A stretch of 64,000 nucleotides of DNA from Streptomyces sp. NBC_01275 (GTDB lineage Bacteria; Actinomycetota; Actinomycetes; Streptomycetales; Streptomycetaceae): NCBI RefSeq assembly GCF_026340655.1, contig NZ_JAPEOZ010000001.1:7688001-7752000 (forward strand), given 5' to 3'. Shown piece by piece: positions 21,001-24,600 of this stretch. Within the stretch, counting starts at the first letter, position 1; every line of letters starts with the position of its first letter. The notes under the pieces are model-generated. The model saw only the letters and a list, made by a program, of their open reading frames with translations, was not told where the DNA came from and searched no databases. The position numbers and the translations under genes are program-made.

Positions 21001-23816
21001 GGGTGGACGAAGCCGCACGTACGCGGCTGTTCGAGCTGGTCCGGGCGGCCGAGCAGGCCGGACGGGCGGGAAGCGTGGCGGAGCTGGGGGCGTACCGCCT
21101 CGAAGGGCTGGGCGCGACGGGGCGGGCCCGGCGCACCTGGTTCACGGTGGGGGGACACCGGATCGACGGTCTCAACTGGCTGGGTCCGGACGTCATGGAG
21201 GCCATCGGGGGCCTGGAACTGGACACCGCCGGAAGCGATGTCCTCGTACCGGCTTCGGACGGCTCGCTGACCGTCCTCGCCGGTCCCCGGCGGGCGACGC
21301 CGTGGCCGAAGGACAAGGATCTGTACGTCGTCGGGGGCGAGGAGCGGAACGGCAGGGTGGTGGTGCAGCTGGTGGACGGCACGACGGAGGACGTGGAACT
21401 GGAGGAGTTCGTCGAGCTGGTGGCGGCGGACCTGGCGCGGGCGCGTCTGAAGCCGGGCACCCTGGTCGTGCTGGCAGTCCCCTTCCTGGGCCGCCACCGC
21501 GAGCGGCTCCAGCGGCTCGCGGAGCGTTCCGGCCTGGAGTTGCGGGTGCACAGCGGCGAGGTGCGGGTCACCCGGCGGGCCGACGGGAACGGTAGGACCG
21601 GTAGGACCGGTGGGACCGGTGGGCTGAACACGACGGCCGGCATCGACACGGTCACCGGACGGCCGGGAGTCCCCAAGGGCGCCTGGGTCTCGATCCGGCC
21701 GGGCGAGGGGCCCGTTCTCGACGACCGCATGCCCGGCTGGTGGGCCGATGTGGTGTCCTTCCCCATCGTCGACGAGTCGACGGACGTGCTGATCGGCGAC
21801 GCCTCGTTCCCACCGAAGGAGTACGCGAACGGCTTCGAGGAGGACTATGGCGGCCGGGCGACGACGTTCGTCCACTACAACAGCGCCCTGGACAAGGTGA
21901 GCCCGGAGCGCCCGCTGCCGACTCCGGGCCCTGAGGACGAACCGCTCTCCGAGGAGACGGCGCACCGCGTGACCGCGCACGGCGGACCGGACTACGTCGA
22001 CCTGGTGGTACGGGACAGGGCCACCGGCCGCCTCCGCGTACGCAAAGTCCCCAAGAGGACGGTGGCCCGGTGGGCGGCGTGGAAGACGTCCCATCTGTCT
22101 GAGAAGCACTGGATCGACCTCGGCATCTGCTGGTCCGGGACCCCCAGGAACCGTGCCCTGCCGGCCCCCGACACCGCAAGCCCGGCCCTGACCGGTGTGT
22201 TCGTGCCCGATCCGCTGGCGGAGGTCGCGGTGGGGCAGGAGATCGCGAACCAGGCGCGGCGCTGGGTGCGTGCTCCCGAGGGCCCGCAGCGGATGGCCGC
22301 GCAGGACGGCAAGTACGTGCGGTACCTGGACACCGACGCCAGTGGGCGGTACCGGGTGTGGCTGCTGTTCCGGCCGGAGCCGCTGGACACCGAACTGGAC
22401 ACGCTGGCGCGGTCGGCCGGGCTGCACGTCGGGGACGGCCCACTGACCGAGAAGGAGCGGGCGCGGCTCCGGGCGCGGACTCTGCGTCTGGTGCGGGCGC
22501 TGAAGTCGGTGTTCGGCGTCCGGGTGCAGGACCGTTCCGACTTCGGGGAGCTGCTGTCCGGGGTGGCGGCGGTGGAGGAGATGTGGCGGGCCGACCCGGC
22601 GTTCGCGCAGGCGGGTCCGCTGACACTGGATCTGCTGGAACGGGTGGTGGCGGAACGTCCGGAGGCCGGCGGGTTCGGGCTGGACCAGGAGGTCGCCGTA
22701 CAGGTGCTGGCCGCCGCGGCGGCGGAGCGGGCCACCCGGCGCGCGGCCCAACTGCCCCCGGCCCGGATGAGCGAGTCCGAGTTCGTGACGCTGCCCAAGG
22801 CGGTGCTGGAGGCTGCCAAGTGGGTGAATACGGACGCCATGGTGGGCGAGACCGTCCACGCCCTGGGGCTCTCCGGTCCCCGTGCGGTGCGGAAGCCGGA
22901 GCGGTCACGGATGTTCTGGGCGCGGGTCAAGGCCGGGGAGGTGCTGGACGAGCCCGGTGCGAACCTGAACGAACTCGCCGTACGGGTGCTCCATCTGGGC
23001 TCGACCCTCCACGTCGACGAATGGGAACTCGACAACCTGCGGCTGCTGCTCACCCACGCGTTCGCGGCGGGGCGGGACGCCACCGACCCGGACGTGGCGG
23101 CCGCGTTCCACCTGGAGCGGAACGGGATCCTCGGGTCCACCGCCATCACCACGGTCACCTCGGTCATGACCGATACCGATACCGACATGACCGACGCCGA
23201 CGCCGACGCCGATACCGACATGACCGACGCCGACGCCGACGCCGACGCCGACACCGACACCGAGGCTGAGACCGAGGCTGAGGCTGAGACCGAGGTGAAA
23301 AAAGGGTACGGCCGTGACTTCACGGGTGCGGAGCGGAAGCCGGTGAACCTGGCGCAGATCCACACGTCCGCCGGCCTGGTGGAGGCGCCGTGGCCTCGGG
23401 TCCCGTATCCGGTGGGCGTCGTGGTGGACGAGGACAAGCCGGACCATGTCGTAGTGACCTTCGAAGGCTGGACGCTGCGCATCCCGGGCACCGAGTACCG
23501 GGAGGTGATGGGGAACGACCGCGCCCTGATGCGCCTTCACCCGGACGTTCCCCTCGCCCTCTACGGTCGGGGGCCCGGCATGGACGAGCTGGCGGAGTGG
23601 CTGGCGCTGTACCTGGGCCGTCCCGTGTGGTGGACCGATGTCCCGACGCACCTGTCCGAGCAGAGCGGGGACGGACGTACGGTGCTCACCGCGCAGCCCG
23701 GATCCGCTGCTGACGGAGGCTGGCAGGTGGCGCTGCCCGGCGCACCACACTTCGCCGAGGACGCCCCGCCCCACGTCCCGCGGCCGTGGCCCGGGCCTGC
23801 CGTGGCCGGAGGATGA
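3..23816 (+). CDS. Giant multidomain protein, T7SS-associated, 5' end missing
   Basis: The frame is open to the left edge (last internal start GTG at 75), so the N-terminus is missing; at least 7,937 residues are encoded. Residue numbers count from the GTG at 75. In order: Pro-rich linkers around 220-400 and 1800; beta-rich region 450-1790; a helical, coiled-coil-like stretch about 2270-2495 rich in Ala/Arg/Glu; OTU-like domain 1 (2596-2812) with DGNG at 2626-2629 and His2801; OTU-like domain 2 with DGNR at 2899-2902; papain-like domain 3176-3356 with Cys3205, His3306 and Asp3321; acidic Asp-Pro/Asp-Ser linkers; seven 'ITGYG' modules and four 'LDVLR...VARRVL' modules (about 4746-7000); four GerE-like helix-turn-helix motifs; a C-terminal region with Cys7352 in GICWSG. 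By eye these are the only two Cys. It resembles giant Streptomyces proteins that I recall being annotated as 'lonely Cys domain-containing'. A large secreted or surface effector of a T7SS locus is inferred; no WXG motif or signal is visible here. Confidence 0.9.
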   Translation, partial: PTFETRLLHLEQPDPQQSAAARLTVAKALATGRDPYNVYALAAAHLEFEGLLGADTLITGTGTVGGRNLTGSDLARRVNLDKWLAPSATPEATDPALADTPWGSALLATAEALGNGWLRIRKPGGPWYYVLEDEYVELLARDPRIFGTPLRVPLVLGIPELGWFNPDLAPKLMVRLGREIISTDDLLDLHSDDPDDPDVPSRIDTTRRDVAPVWNRLSPRGGAGPGATGVPHGSSGAVGVSTGAVSAGAPAAGLHPTPPLPETGELRPPDPLVRPSGVPSNAGQAELSVPPQAPPPPPPPVPAITVTPPAEDGTPATPPARTVPEAPGNRIDEELEARRPARVDLGMLPPGAGHGPSVFSDGSRLPGYLDGLLPLPVDPVDVLPLTALTGTGTDAEAVTEAVTETLAELGPDPDPDPEPEQFVIGSENAVLRGTEQTADTILARLDGSPDTRPNQQPVRKRRRRPGAPVGTLDERLRQALRSDPRPFFQPEGHRFTYTTESGRVRVLYVKARTYADWERFSDGENAAGATNAVKVDSAHRLVSTTGTAEVVAETRQIGPGIPLGPPSWPVAPFGRGTGRVGRHRGVVFVAHDQVTSQAETRHADGSHLHLDDVYFDIRVADNEHEIPARPGVLGTRWWARPALERLAEYTSGFGVRKGLGLRLPDSLTSEWTKPPLRAPAEMRLGPGSDYRLVRTEGFASVEHVHAWAVGRLGVVPESTAHTALDKLFTPESMKRMSERLSRSMVVSEPLHTDDRHRTPLGAFTIRVEPGRAVPAKESDRAAIWNIGQTTIKNERKQTKAWFKEVAFAGGPSITANPLAWLGDIFGWESARLRAQFGPTARYGHTSGRTTMTGGSAADKSMGAAKEVPTVEYKVEKIVYVQKTGDPEPTRFVTWSLDRMTVTEARRLAGWDDGTALRGASGAEPYAPAFLTQDNPQTLGGSRVEQFLHADGRYTNPVPVPVPVPVPVAVAVAETGPVTDVPATDVPVTDPPAIDPPVTDPADPDAPNPANPANLDVLFPTDPPAPAPAPAREVTFLDAATDQVLTTLAAKYPTMVARFTDLGDPKKFRSISVYNAVLQNTTTVINALTHHTLAGNLKEAVPLGLDLALLEPGRITHTYRRIRLDVELTGRRYEGTQNDLGLTHTVIGTSRADGSRQATQTAEAGFEFTLSSRNTATDSEGRPANAVTTQAGFQAGRTRQDNTAYGMTASYETEHARPAPSHLFSYDLRLTVSSNGYWRFRGLLRGITFGVLGTELFGFWPQPPVDLIGGTAGDPITGRVLLSVADAEIPDKDPHAEGAVNPYRPTGPAETTVLDPARARRLTTGLLTDEDREAGPGPTDPDRSPGRLHGQPHETLAVLPTGGTPGLPDLVLRDASKGFGDRLLRRENPKGAWQLTQPGAPAHEASVRPHRPQYLAAEFDQASGPMGSRVTGLWGKGPYVDWLATVVHQVRVTRLRALGRPVPVATTTVVKSSTQAGGSSIRTHFKQVGGTFLYGHSHPEASVGTYGFVLRPWKRARGRAVTTTRSVTSGLGLVIGGMHVLTSGDAAHEVAASVRTTGLLRSLGRYMPGVPYGTAGRRQSVPGGWLGYLPERVAHRLGLLNDQLGPGPEYDRRPWRQHDWFRARPFAAYPVNTLDASKVLANIDKQLRNLGIDDPGRESVQHLLSGRITRALRRELGGSGASVPVRVGGPGWRTIRIGGRSVRVRAELVPDEGGQEFVGLWPGTETEDGRVATTVLTTGVSQNRGSDIGTLITENVHTGNAIAPAAGPSFQETGSTRQQVSAEQSATHAKNWRAVSKGPHAEFRTRYRLRVTLEVGTKRGEAPAGPVRAGAPAAGLHPTPPLPETGGLRPPDPPVRPTGVPSNAGQAETPNPRHRLLVDEEIGSITDLVPVSLIRPGTLPSTDTAPGTGDTGTDTTPGTGTETGTGDTGTNTGPGTDTDPAPDPLRPPEPTLPAPRLTVLTGEANPLRAQDPAAALTAWAAVPHPDGTTRPFQIPANGILVRDVVGDDRVRAASTVALGKAYDNRLAGADGELTGDELGQALVQAMRTPLTAEGTASAQALEDASGPGPLSAFFHETSPAWGGYRIDGLTENTFTDHASSAVALYTRPDLTAATLLAVADDTGLEAPEQFVYSTASDGSQGTTQNTLIGGTPILRSDAIGAANPVVNGTGADTADDDGQAVGQETAYQENIKPARSRAFLFAVPTTWLAVAEVDRQFKDGKAPTWLRNNLGGTLGRKPEAGAVEAETLVVAWIREDMARNLGLITDTNFPTRVGEAWDEVTKAATTWTEADAEYLALRREIPELRETAERAVATMAVARRRRRDAQRALGTEYTAAERAYDLAVRAAEAATPVEVPAAGTVTDPPGGFADRLRAAADLVTRARTELGEALLLELLVTSPAPEGEDGPLAKGFADAVTAAEARVDRARKQLVLATEAITTVRRNELARLLVPADRARADRRAAADQRMREAKESADTAARAMATAASALATRLQKTAAQRERAETAADEFHRVRGETDRLTRWHQLPADTGTGTDADTGTGTTTGTGTGTGTTPGTGTDTTAPAPAVTGTDTTPATTGTDTVTTAPAVTRAGLPEPTVTPHVAPTPDPDTEAEAPREPVYSRVTIDVGDTTRPLGLTGPDGRTHRLIDVHRDGNGFFHALAEARGYGETAKELREAVATELDGVPDDSPLLKRVTPDRPDTFTAEELAAAGLDLGTDTPQRREFDALGVIPDSAGDAPERTHQPLSPALRKALAVAQLLRPADAERDLGWDHGAADLWPTLAARLPVPGNPGIRIVTEDGLHHDHGPDPDQHLTAVPQVVLHLADSHYQAVHPVPEPEGTPVTPAPATPPAEPAERGPLPAHTRRPWLRPESTDTAQDTAESTAEDTASDSTAPAPAPVFDSASDPARLTDPDGHTYRLDAPPVDGNRFYAAVAMAMNGAGLRRPDNSEYAPEDLSRPSDRPLPDTALLDPRATFSAEELTEAGIVLTAAERRRFERSGGRLPLPLTLTREHQEALVRAQLVAARRWDAPTALLAAERLAQDAELHLTLVHENGTIDTFGTARGTGADTENAVTVYERGDEFLAALPEGTRNPKGPYNHRTTPAPTPTSTPAVLPTPPPDDTPTPAPAPAPAPTPAPAPAENPYDGDSDDTDLYDDDRRTYDRRDAAPSYGALHDSDPYTPAFAEFDGLPRPRALSDPESAPEVLDRVGLKALVDDLALVVPPEGAPVSRCLTLLGKFRDALLQGQWGRMAVRHAFTAGRRSVDDSALHMAGAASGLVAGPGWDRVGSWDAVADALRDVERAGPGSVALVLARRPGSVSAEPGRRPEDGLGHAFAAYHLPDGVVWVDVSRDKDHRVLSEPPEMTLFDARAMVIDPSGQVVTDLLPPFAESSSTAHALLDGAVRDAYAGVGTGVKYRHPTQIEVSEGLLRSLGTPPGEQPDLRRAVLARGPGVKVVLGEATFHFDPATGGLVDIASPSLAGSGFTEVSSYVPEVVVDPAASVPGEPRQSLVEAEVRRGQVRDRLARTVGEGATSLEDLLSGLPDWEVTEAGKAATVHPPALDYDNLSATRFSSGTPAVGRALVLSQAVDGSPHTDLLPLFMAGREFGERAVGEFVGAMNLGRGAVPSELVPFLSAVPDVDELWGYTWTVFNRIGAKPVNAALALAPENWVPISSMQPTAPRSALDAVRRALRPGEHGSRAFLGANHDRLSAIAEEVLTDVLARLAQLHRPGGAVSYPFVDDTVGDDPTPRAQLTAALTGHTSEGNRIGPYESIGVPELPGLDTGGGRLAVPLIVDVLPANTLDGTRITEDRIKQSGQELADLGEGLYARAVATRVPLSPEVLRRSVERILADPLVQRFAGLLAMAVTGVPQVGDAPPLRLLNLADQLKLATTLGRHALGHTRWSTDPDPAYRRLEALVQRADELLVNGSVPLGADRTSFQQAVENARRGLRLLHTAPTPAPDVIEWKPEIAALDESMVPVDRLWHVTHRNAADEPVGVSSRRDGEWVGSSGTYGLLPEVTHLREKQWEPSPDGSEMSAVETYRKAPFDQVFLVGLDGDGTSAELRPRNQDDPSVAFRYEGVVEYLFAQVPALTAAPRDTHVVVLGADVAGPHAYGRDPLEWPIAAWVLAERWDRWSWASATGMEITFGSRVEELTDEEVDEHGERRPVPTTSLRLTDFDSLAGARPLPTSAQLAEWAERLTGDRQQADAVKRWWWAVRLVYGPMLEDDKPAFEALLRGFQALDQRRKALQPDAPLPLLTWDRLRALVDAHFGRLGQDTPPLWEALPEVLVAAADEVGTPLDLPGPFDLTPRYVAVRAWDSAPAPVVAGQAPAADEPGGSPMVLAADDDAAPAFQVPPVPAYPELPAPGGEDAVDPTGAAPADDLPDDLAIDLADAWDEHTQAWSTLAEAAAVEQAEGDTMLLDDSWGGVKWARTELENTEARLWALGVPLDTLAAARGVDEADGAAEVPTVPRDADQRLWIARELTEADLPPGQPLPAPEPVMRDDEQLSEQGLSPLDLTRVLMTRSGAWTDALNAAAANAARRLWESAYDAFRGAAPARAVETDLTRAWTTAVFLVLPREPHAVLADSRYAGSDFHHAVRRVADHLLAGGPDPETSLRSAAGLADDLRLGLGLRERWNVPATGADAPVAPTPEATGLVGDYAALGRALGLDLELDAALRRDAEEDPGLDLRVPLELYPELADLDLDPDPDLDMADLNLDPDLDMADLNLDPDPADLAPDPEPDMAPPASDLSPDAFGSPGGTPVDPPPADPLPVRRLIAVQFMHGDRREPLLTAKNDLDALAFEVASAGLRGALPRTLAIGYGANGFDEERARRVTDLFTGFLGGALTTLQQGFADDVSRLRAADFTIDASPGGPSPSPEVAGLVPPEESEPQGAVEVIFSADAEPHPVPRRAVPLRALPALTPVSLVGNRGLPRKRDSTLKELAFGLALAGLRNRKAKVSLPPADITGYGTAKVHGDGGRTRAERVSKEFKRLLGDALDTLQQGFADDVPPLRPEHFTISERPGGEWPSMEAAARAGVPLATLIDQATVGITLAPDAAAVATLDVLRGSVRELRDGPFDLDAVARRVLRLPEGTPVDEAARRKLLELVGDAEAAGPVESLAALEAASAAAAERLPGGGTEAQAVGTLPLSGPDEVGAGMDLPDMDPEDPDSDSDLDSGLDSDPDPDPDSDPGMDMDLDLDLADLDLDPDPADPDSDPDPDPDSDPDSDPDSDSDPDSDSDSDSDSDSDLAPAPPGPDASGSPGGSPAAPLPARRLIAVKFQRVREVRGLLLDRSKSDLKELAFEVAAAGLRGQQPAVRITGYGKNRADTERTTSVFEEFTGHLAEALDTLQQALAGNAPRLTVADFAISRNAGENNPPRADVELLRMARKTLAQSATVEVTLSPDPAPVDARLPGSLRALPALMLARISRLRLTDEARSDLASPAFAVALAGLRNQKAKVSLPTIDITGYGTAAVGGPARAASVFEEFTARLTTALRTLQRALPEDAPRLNVADFGIFQKAGGRHPSTAVAGSLRMSPKQLSMHATVGITLARDAAAVATLDVLRRDDEVLRGGPFDLDAVARRVLGLPEDALVDADVRDKLFRLVRTAEAAGPVESLAALEASAAEEAGAEETVAETSPGTGGAPLPRILPKLSKAQGQAAELLAKGLDNKAIAKAMGIKVSTANTHISKVYEKWDIHGSRTARSQEVALLLESLDGRPRSGKAAANSGRTYSPADLSKLSDAELRVAELAAAGLSNKQIKDELGIEIKTISNHLWSAYVKLDINSREELAFFFDTPEGRPESSAPEGASGAGAMEWEPVETPVAGPSSERPVTPGPSMPGPEESDPEESGSEESDPEESGPEDAAASPAFTAPVDPPTAAPLPARRRLVAAQFRRDYKTMFPKAQRDLKELAFEVAAAGLRGARPEVRITSYGYSSSGMRRAQSTSDVFAGYLDDVLTTFQQWLPEDVPRLHAADFMIPPGWSGLRPSTELTDVPPAVSARQVTVEVAFPPEAAADPVDPRRAGPLRALSGLTGVEFDPVTDRVSGEGQNSLEAKAFETALTGLRNWNARVALPTIHITGYGGTKHGHDMSLLRTERATGAFIRRLDDALNTLQQGLPEDAPRLRAENFTVHAEPGGDRPSDAAVALAGVPYEELMRGATVGFTLTPEAAAVARLDVLRARDVELRGGPFDLAAVARRVLRLTDGTPMDDAARGMLFGLVRDAGAAGWAGSPTAWEAAVEWLHGGAAEDDAVAALSLSGPDQVGAAERSRMFGARARAEEVLEAAGADEDAFVSRLLRMDPGIEPDWMSREQALKLLTRAILVGREVSGPGAAVVYDLEARGAYGTTAVHTVQDGVPGRGRDFVGDQPPLVDLARFLTPDGMEFAPWRNPDQDQDQDQDQDPGPGQVDTPAPYPVTITLDERDPDRLRLTFGDLTEDLSVDEFLALTANDPALTGQDPNTPVLLLFSGPGLGTAELATRLATRLTGHPVWWTPFPTVWSDPADGGLPVLTVLTVLTGAPVGAEIWQKAVPVEPRSVRHAPLPVPPPAPGGRGLGDGVPAAEGAVAETSSGTGRAPLPGELRELNDTEYRIARLAARGHSGKAISTTTGFELSTVKWHLTNVYQKLGITAAKGAHKRQELAARFGFPSKASSGPSKAPSPGDLSKLTEAQKRVVKLAHQGYAIPDIARMLKIKAKTVANHLATARNRLGVHDDQGFAPFFDTPEGPPGGPPEGSTPGDASDAGAASEAPAPGAESGARSGAMEWEPSGRPAPRASSSGQAMPGPRMPGLEGAAPRIFIAPVEPVAPVAPFEPPPAVRPEDRPLRPLRELTPVVFWAQGTEHLLGEPRQTVRELAYEMALAGLRNRRADVALPPAHITGYGTDAEGTKRARNAHQEFTGLLGEALEKLQQDLPTGEQPLDVADFTITRQHSEWPSEEAARLVGVEQADLARWATVAVALPGDAAAFQTLDVLRGRDRRFRSGPLRVDVVARHVLGLPAGARVDEAARTRLFELVRAAEQAGRAGSVAELGAYRLEGLGATGRARRTWFTVGGHRIDGLNWLGPDVMEAIGGLELDTAGSDVLVPASDGSLTVLAGPRRATPWPKDKDLYVVGGEERNGRVVVQLVDGTTEDVELEEFVELVAADLARARLKPGTLVVLAVPFLGRHRERLQRLAERSGLELRVHSGEVRVTRRADGNGRTGRTGGTGGLNTTAGIDTVTGRPGVPKGAWVSIRPGEGPVLDDRMPGWWADVVSFPIVDESTDVLIGDASFPPKEYANGFEEDYGGRATTFVHYNSALDKVSPERPLPTPGPEDEPLSEETAHRVTAHGGPDYVDLVVRDRATGRLRVRKVPKRTVARWAAWKTSHLSEKHWIDLGICWSGTPRNRALPAPDTASPALTGVFVPDPLAEVAVGQEIANQARRWVRAPEGPQRMAAQDGKYVRYLDTDASGRYRVWLLFRPEPLDTELDTLARSAGLHVGDGPLTEKERARLRARTLRLVRALKSVFGVRVQDRSDFGELLSGVAAVEEMWRADPAFAQAGPLTLDLLERVVAERPEAGGFGLDQEVAVQVLAAAAAERATRRAAQLPPARMSESEFVTLPKAVLEAAKWVNTDAMVGETVHALGLSGPRAVRKPERSRMFWARVKAGEVLDEPGANLNELAVRVLHLGSTLHVDEWELDNLRLLLTHAFAAGRDATDPDVAAAFHLERNGILGSTAITTVTSVMTDTDTDMTDADADADTDMTDADADADADTDTEAETEAEAETEVKKGYGRDFTGAERKPVNLAQIHTSAGLVEAPWPRVPYPVGVVVDEDKPDHVVVTFEGWTLRIPGTEYREVMGNDRALMRLHPDVPLALYGRGPGMDELAEWLALYLGRPVWWTDVPTHLSEQSGDGRTVLTAQPGSAADGGWQVALPGAPHFAEDAPPHVPRPWPGPAVAGG
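740..860 (+). repeat. Intergenic-type Streptomyces repeat inside CDS, copy 1
   Basis: A 121-bp segment that reappears at 5483-5603 with about four mismatches and in the same codon phase. It contains short inverted repeats such as CGCCCTTCGGGCG and a segment (CCCTTCCCGAAACCGGGG) that I recognise from repeats common between Streptomyces genes. Here it is translated as a Pro-rich linker ending GVPSNAGQAE. Confidence 0.85.
5483..5603 (+). repeat. Intergenic-type Streptomyces repeat inside CDS, copy 2
   Basis: Second copy of the 121-bp element at 740-860, same orientation and reading phase, again translated as a Pro-rich linker within the giant gene. It joins the beta-rich block to the Thr/Gly/Asp-rich linker that follows (5700-5830). 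Confidence 0.85.
14040..14260 (+). repeat. Acidic low-complexity repeat (Leu-Asp-Pro type)
   Basis: Inside the giant gene the codons GAC, CTG, CCG and ATG repeat to encode an acidic linker rich in DLDPD and DMADLN. It separates the helical middle of the protein from the first ITGYG module. Confidence 0.8.
15480..15750 (+). repeat. Asp-Ser/Asp-Pro simple-sequence tract
   Basis: About 270 bp built almost wholly from GGACTC, GGACCC and GGACCTG hexamer-like units encode a run of (Asp-Ser)n and (Asp-Pro)n, about 90 residues. It lies between the first and second A-A'-B module triplets. Length variation by slippage is expected for such DNA. Confidence 0.85.
23165..23300 (+). repeat. Asp-Ala/Glu-Ala simple-sequence tract near the C-terminus
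   Basis: Repeated GACGCC/GATACC/GAGGCT codons encode an acidic stretch (TDMTDADADAD, then EAETEAEAE) about 200 residues before the end of the giant protein, followed directly by a basic KKG. Confidence 0.8.
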
Positions 23817-23887
23817 CGTGCCGTGGCGTTCCCGACGGAAGCACAGCAGGCACAGCAGGCACATCGAGCACAGCGAACGAGGACAAG

Positions 23888-24538
23888 ATGAGTGAGTCCA
23901 ACGGCGAAGCCCCCGCCGCCCCGGTCGCCCCGGTCGACCACGCAGCCGGACCCGCGATCGACCCCGTACCGCCGGAGGACTTCGTCCGGGCCGCCAAGGC
24001 CGCGCCGAACCACTGGCTCTACCTGACCGACCCCACCTGGCGCGGTGAGGCCCCGCCGCCCGAGTGGGCGGTGGTCGGCCAGTGGCGCGCCGACGCCGAC
24101 GGCGAGATCGTCGAGTGGGTGGACAACGACGACTACCGGCCGTCGCCGGGCGCCCGGGGCTGGCCCGAGCCCACCGACGACGTGGACCGCGCCATCCAGC
24201 TCGCCACCACCGGCTACGGCCCGGCCTCGGACGTCACCGCCGCCCTGGCCGGGGCCGAGGTGTCGATGCTGGTCACGGCGGAGGGCGAGCCGGTACGCGC
24301 GTCGGCCCCCGACGGCACGGCGGTGGTCCCGGTCTACACCTCGCCGGGCCACCTCCACCGGACCGGGCCGCTGGGCTTCGAGCTGGTGCGGATCGCCGAC
24401 GTCCTCGACCGGATTCCCGAGGGGCACAGCCTGTGCCTCAACAGCTCGGCCGCGGTGAGCATGGTGCTGGCCATGGAAGGGCTGGCGGCGGCACTGGCGA
24501 AGCGGACGGACGGGAGCGAGCCGGCCACGACGCCCTGA
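23888..24538 (+). CDS. Type VII secretion-associated, SseB-like protein (paralogue 1)
   Basis: 216 residues. The N-terminal half carries the signature PEDFVRAAKAAPNHWLYLTD, then PPEWAVVGQWRADADGEIVEWVDN; the C-terminal half (about 95-205) is SseB-like, with QLATTGYGPASDV, VVPVYTSPGHLHR and CLNSSAAVSMVL. I recognise this arrangement as the family annotated 'type VII secretion system-associated protein' in Streptomyces. No signal peptide or membrane segment, so probably cytosolic; a chaperone or escort role for the giant product is inferred. The ATG at 23888 has GAGGA five bases upstream, lies 71 bp after the giant gene and is probably co-transcribed with it. The next gene is a clear paralogue. 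The exact molecular role is unknown. Confidence 0.85.
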   Translation: MSESNGEAPAAPVAPVDHAAGPAIDPVPPEDFVRAAKAAPNHWLYLTDPTWRGEAPPPEWAVVGQWRADADGEIVEWVDNDDYRPSPGARGWPEPTDDVDRAIQLATTGYGPASDVTAALAGAEVSMLVTAEGEPVRASAPDGTAVVPVYTSPGHLHRTGPLGFELVRIADVLDRIPEGHSLCLNSSAAVSMVLAMEGLAAALAKRTDGSEPATTP

Positions 24539-24600
24539 CCCCGATGCCCGGTTGGACCAGCGACGACCCGACGACCGACAGCCCGAGAACCCGAGGACCC

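Noticed and set aside
864..22859. Very long antisense open frames (864-5510, 5583-14348, 14571-18734 and 18771-22859, minus strand), the longest 2,921 codons
   Set aside because: They are Arg/Gly/Pro/His-rich with no domain pattern and run opposite a frame with clear domains and repeats. Strong GC3 bias removes stops from the complementary frame.
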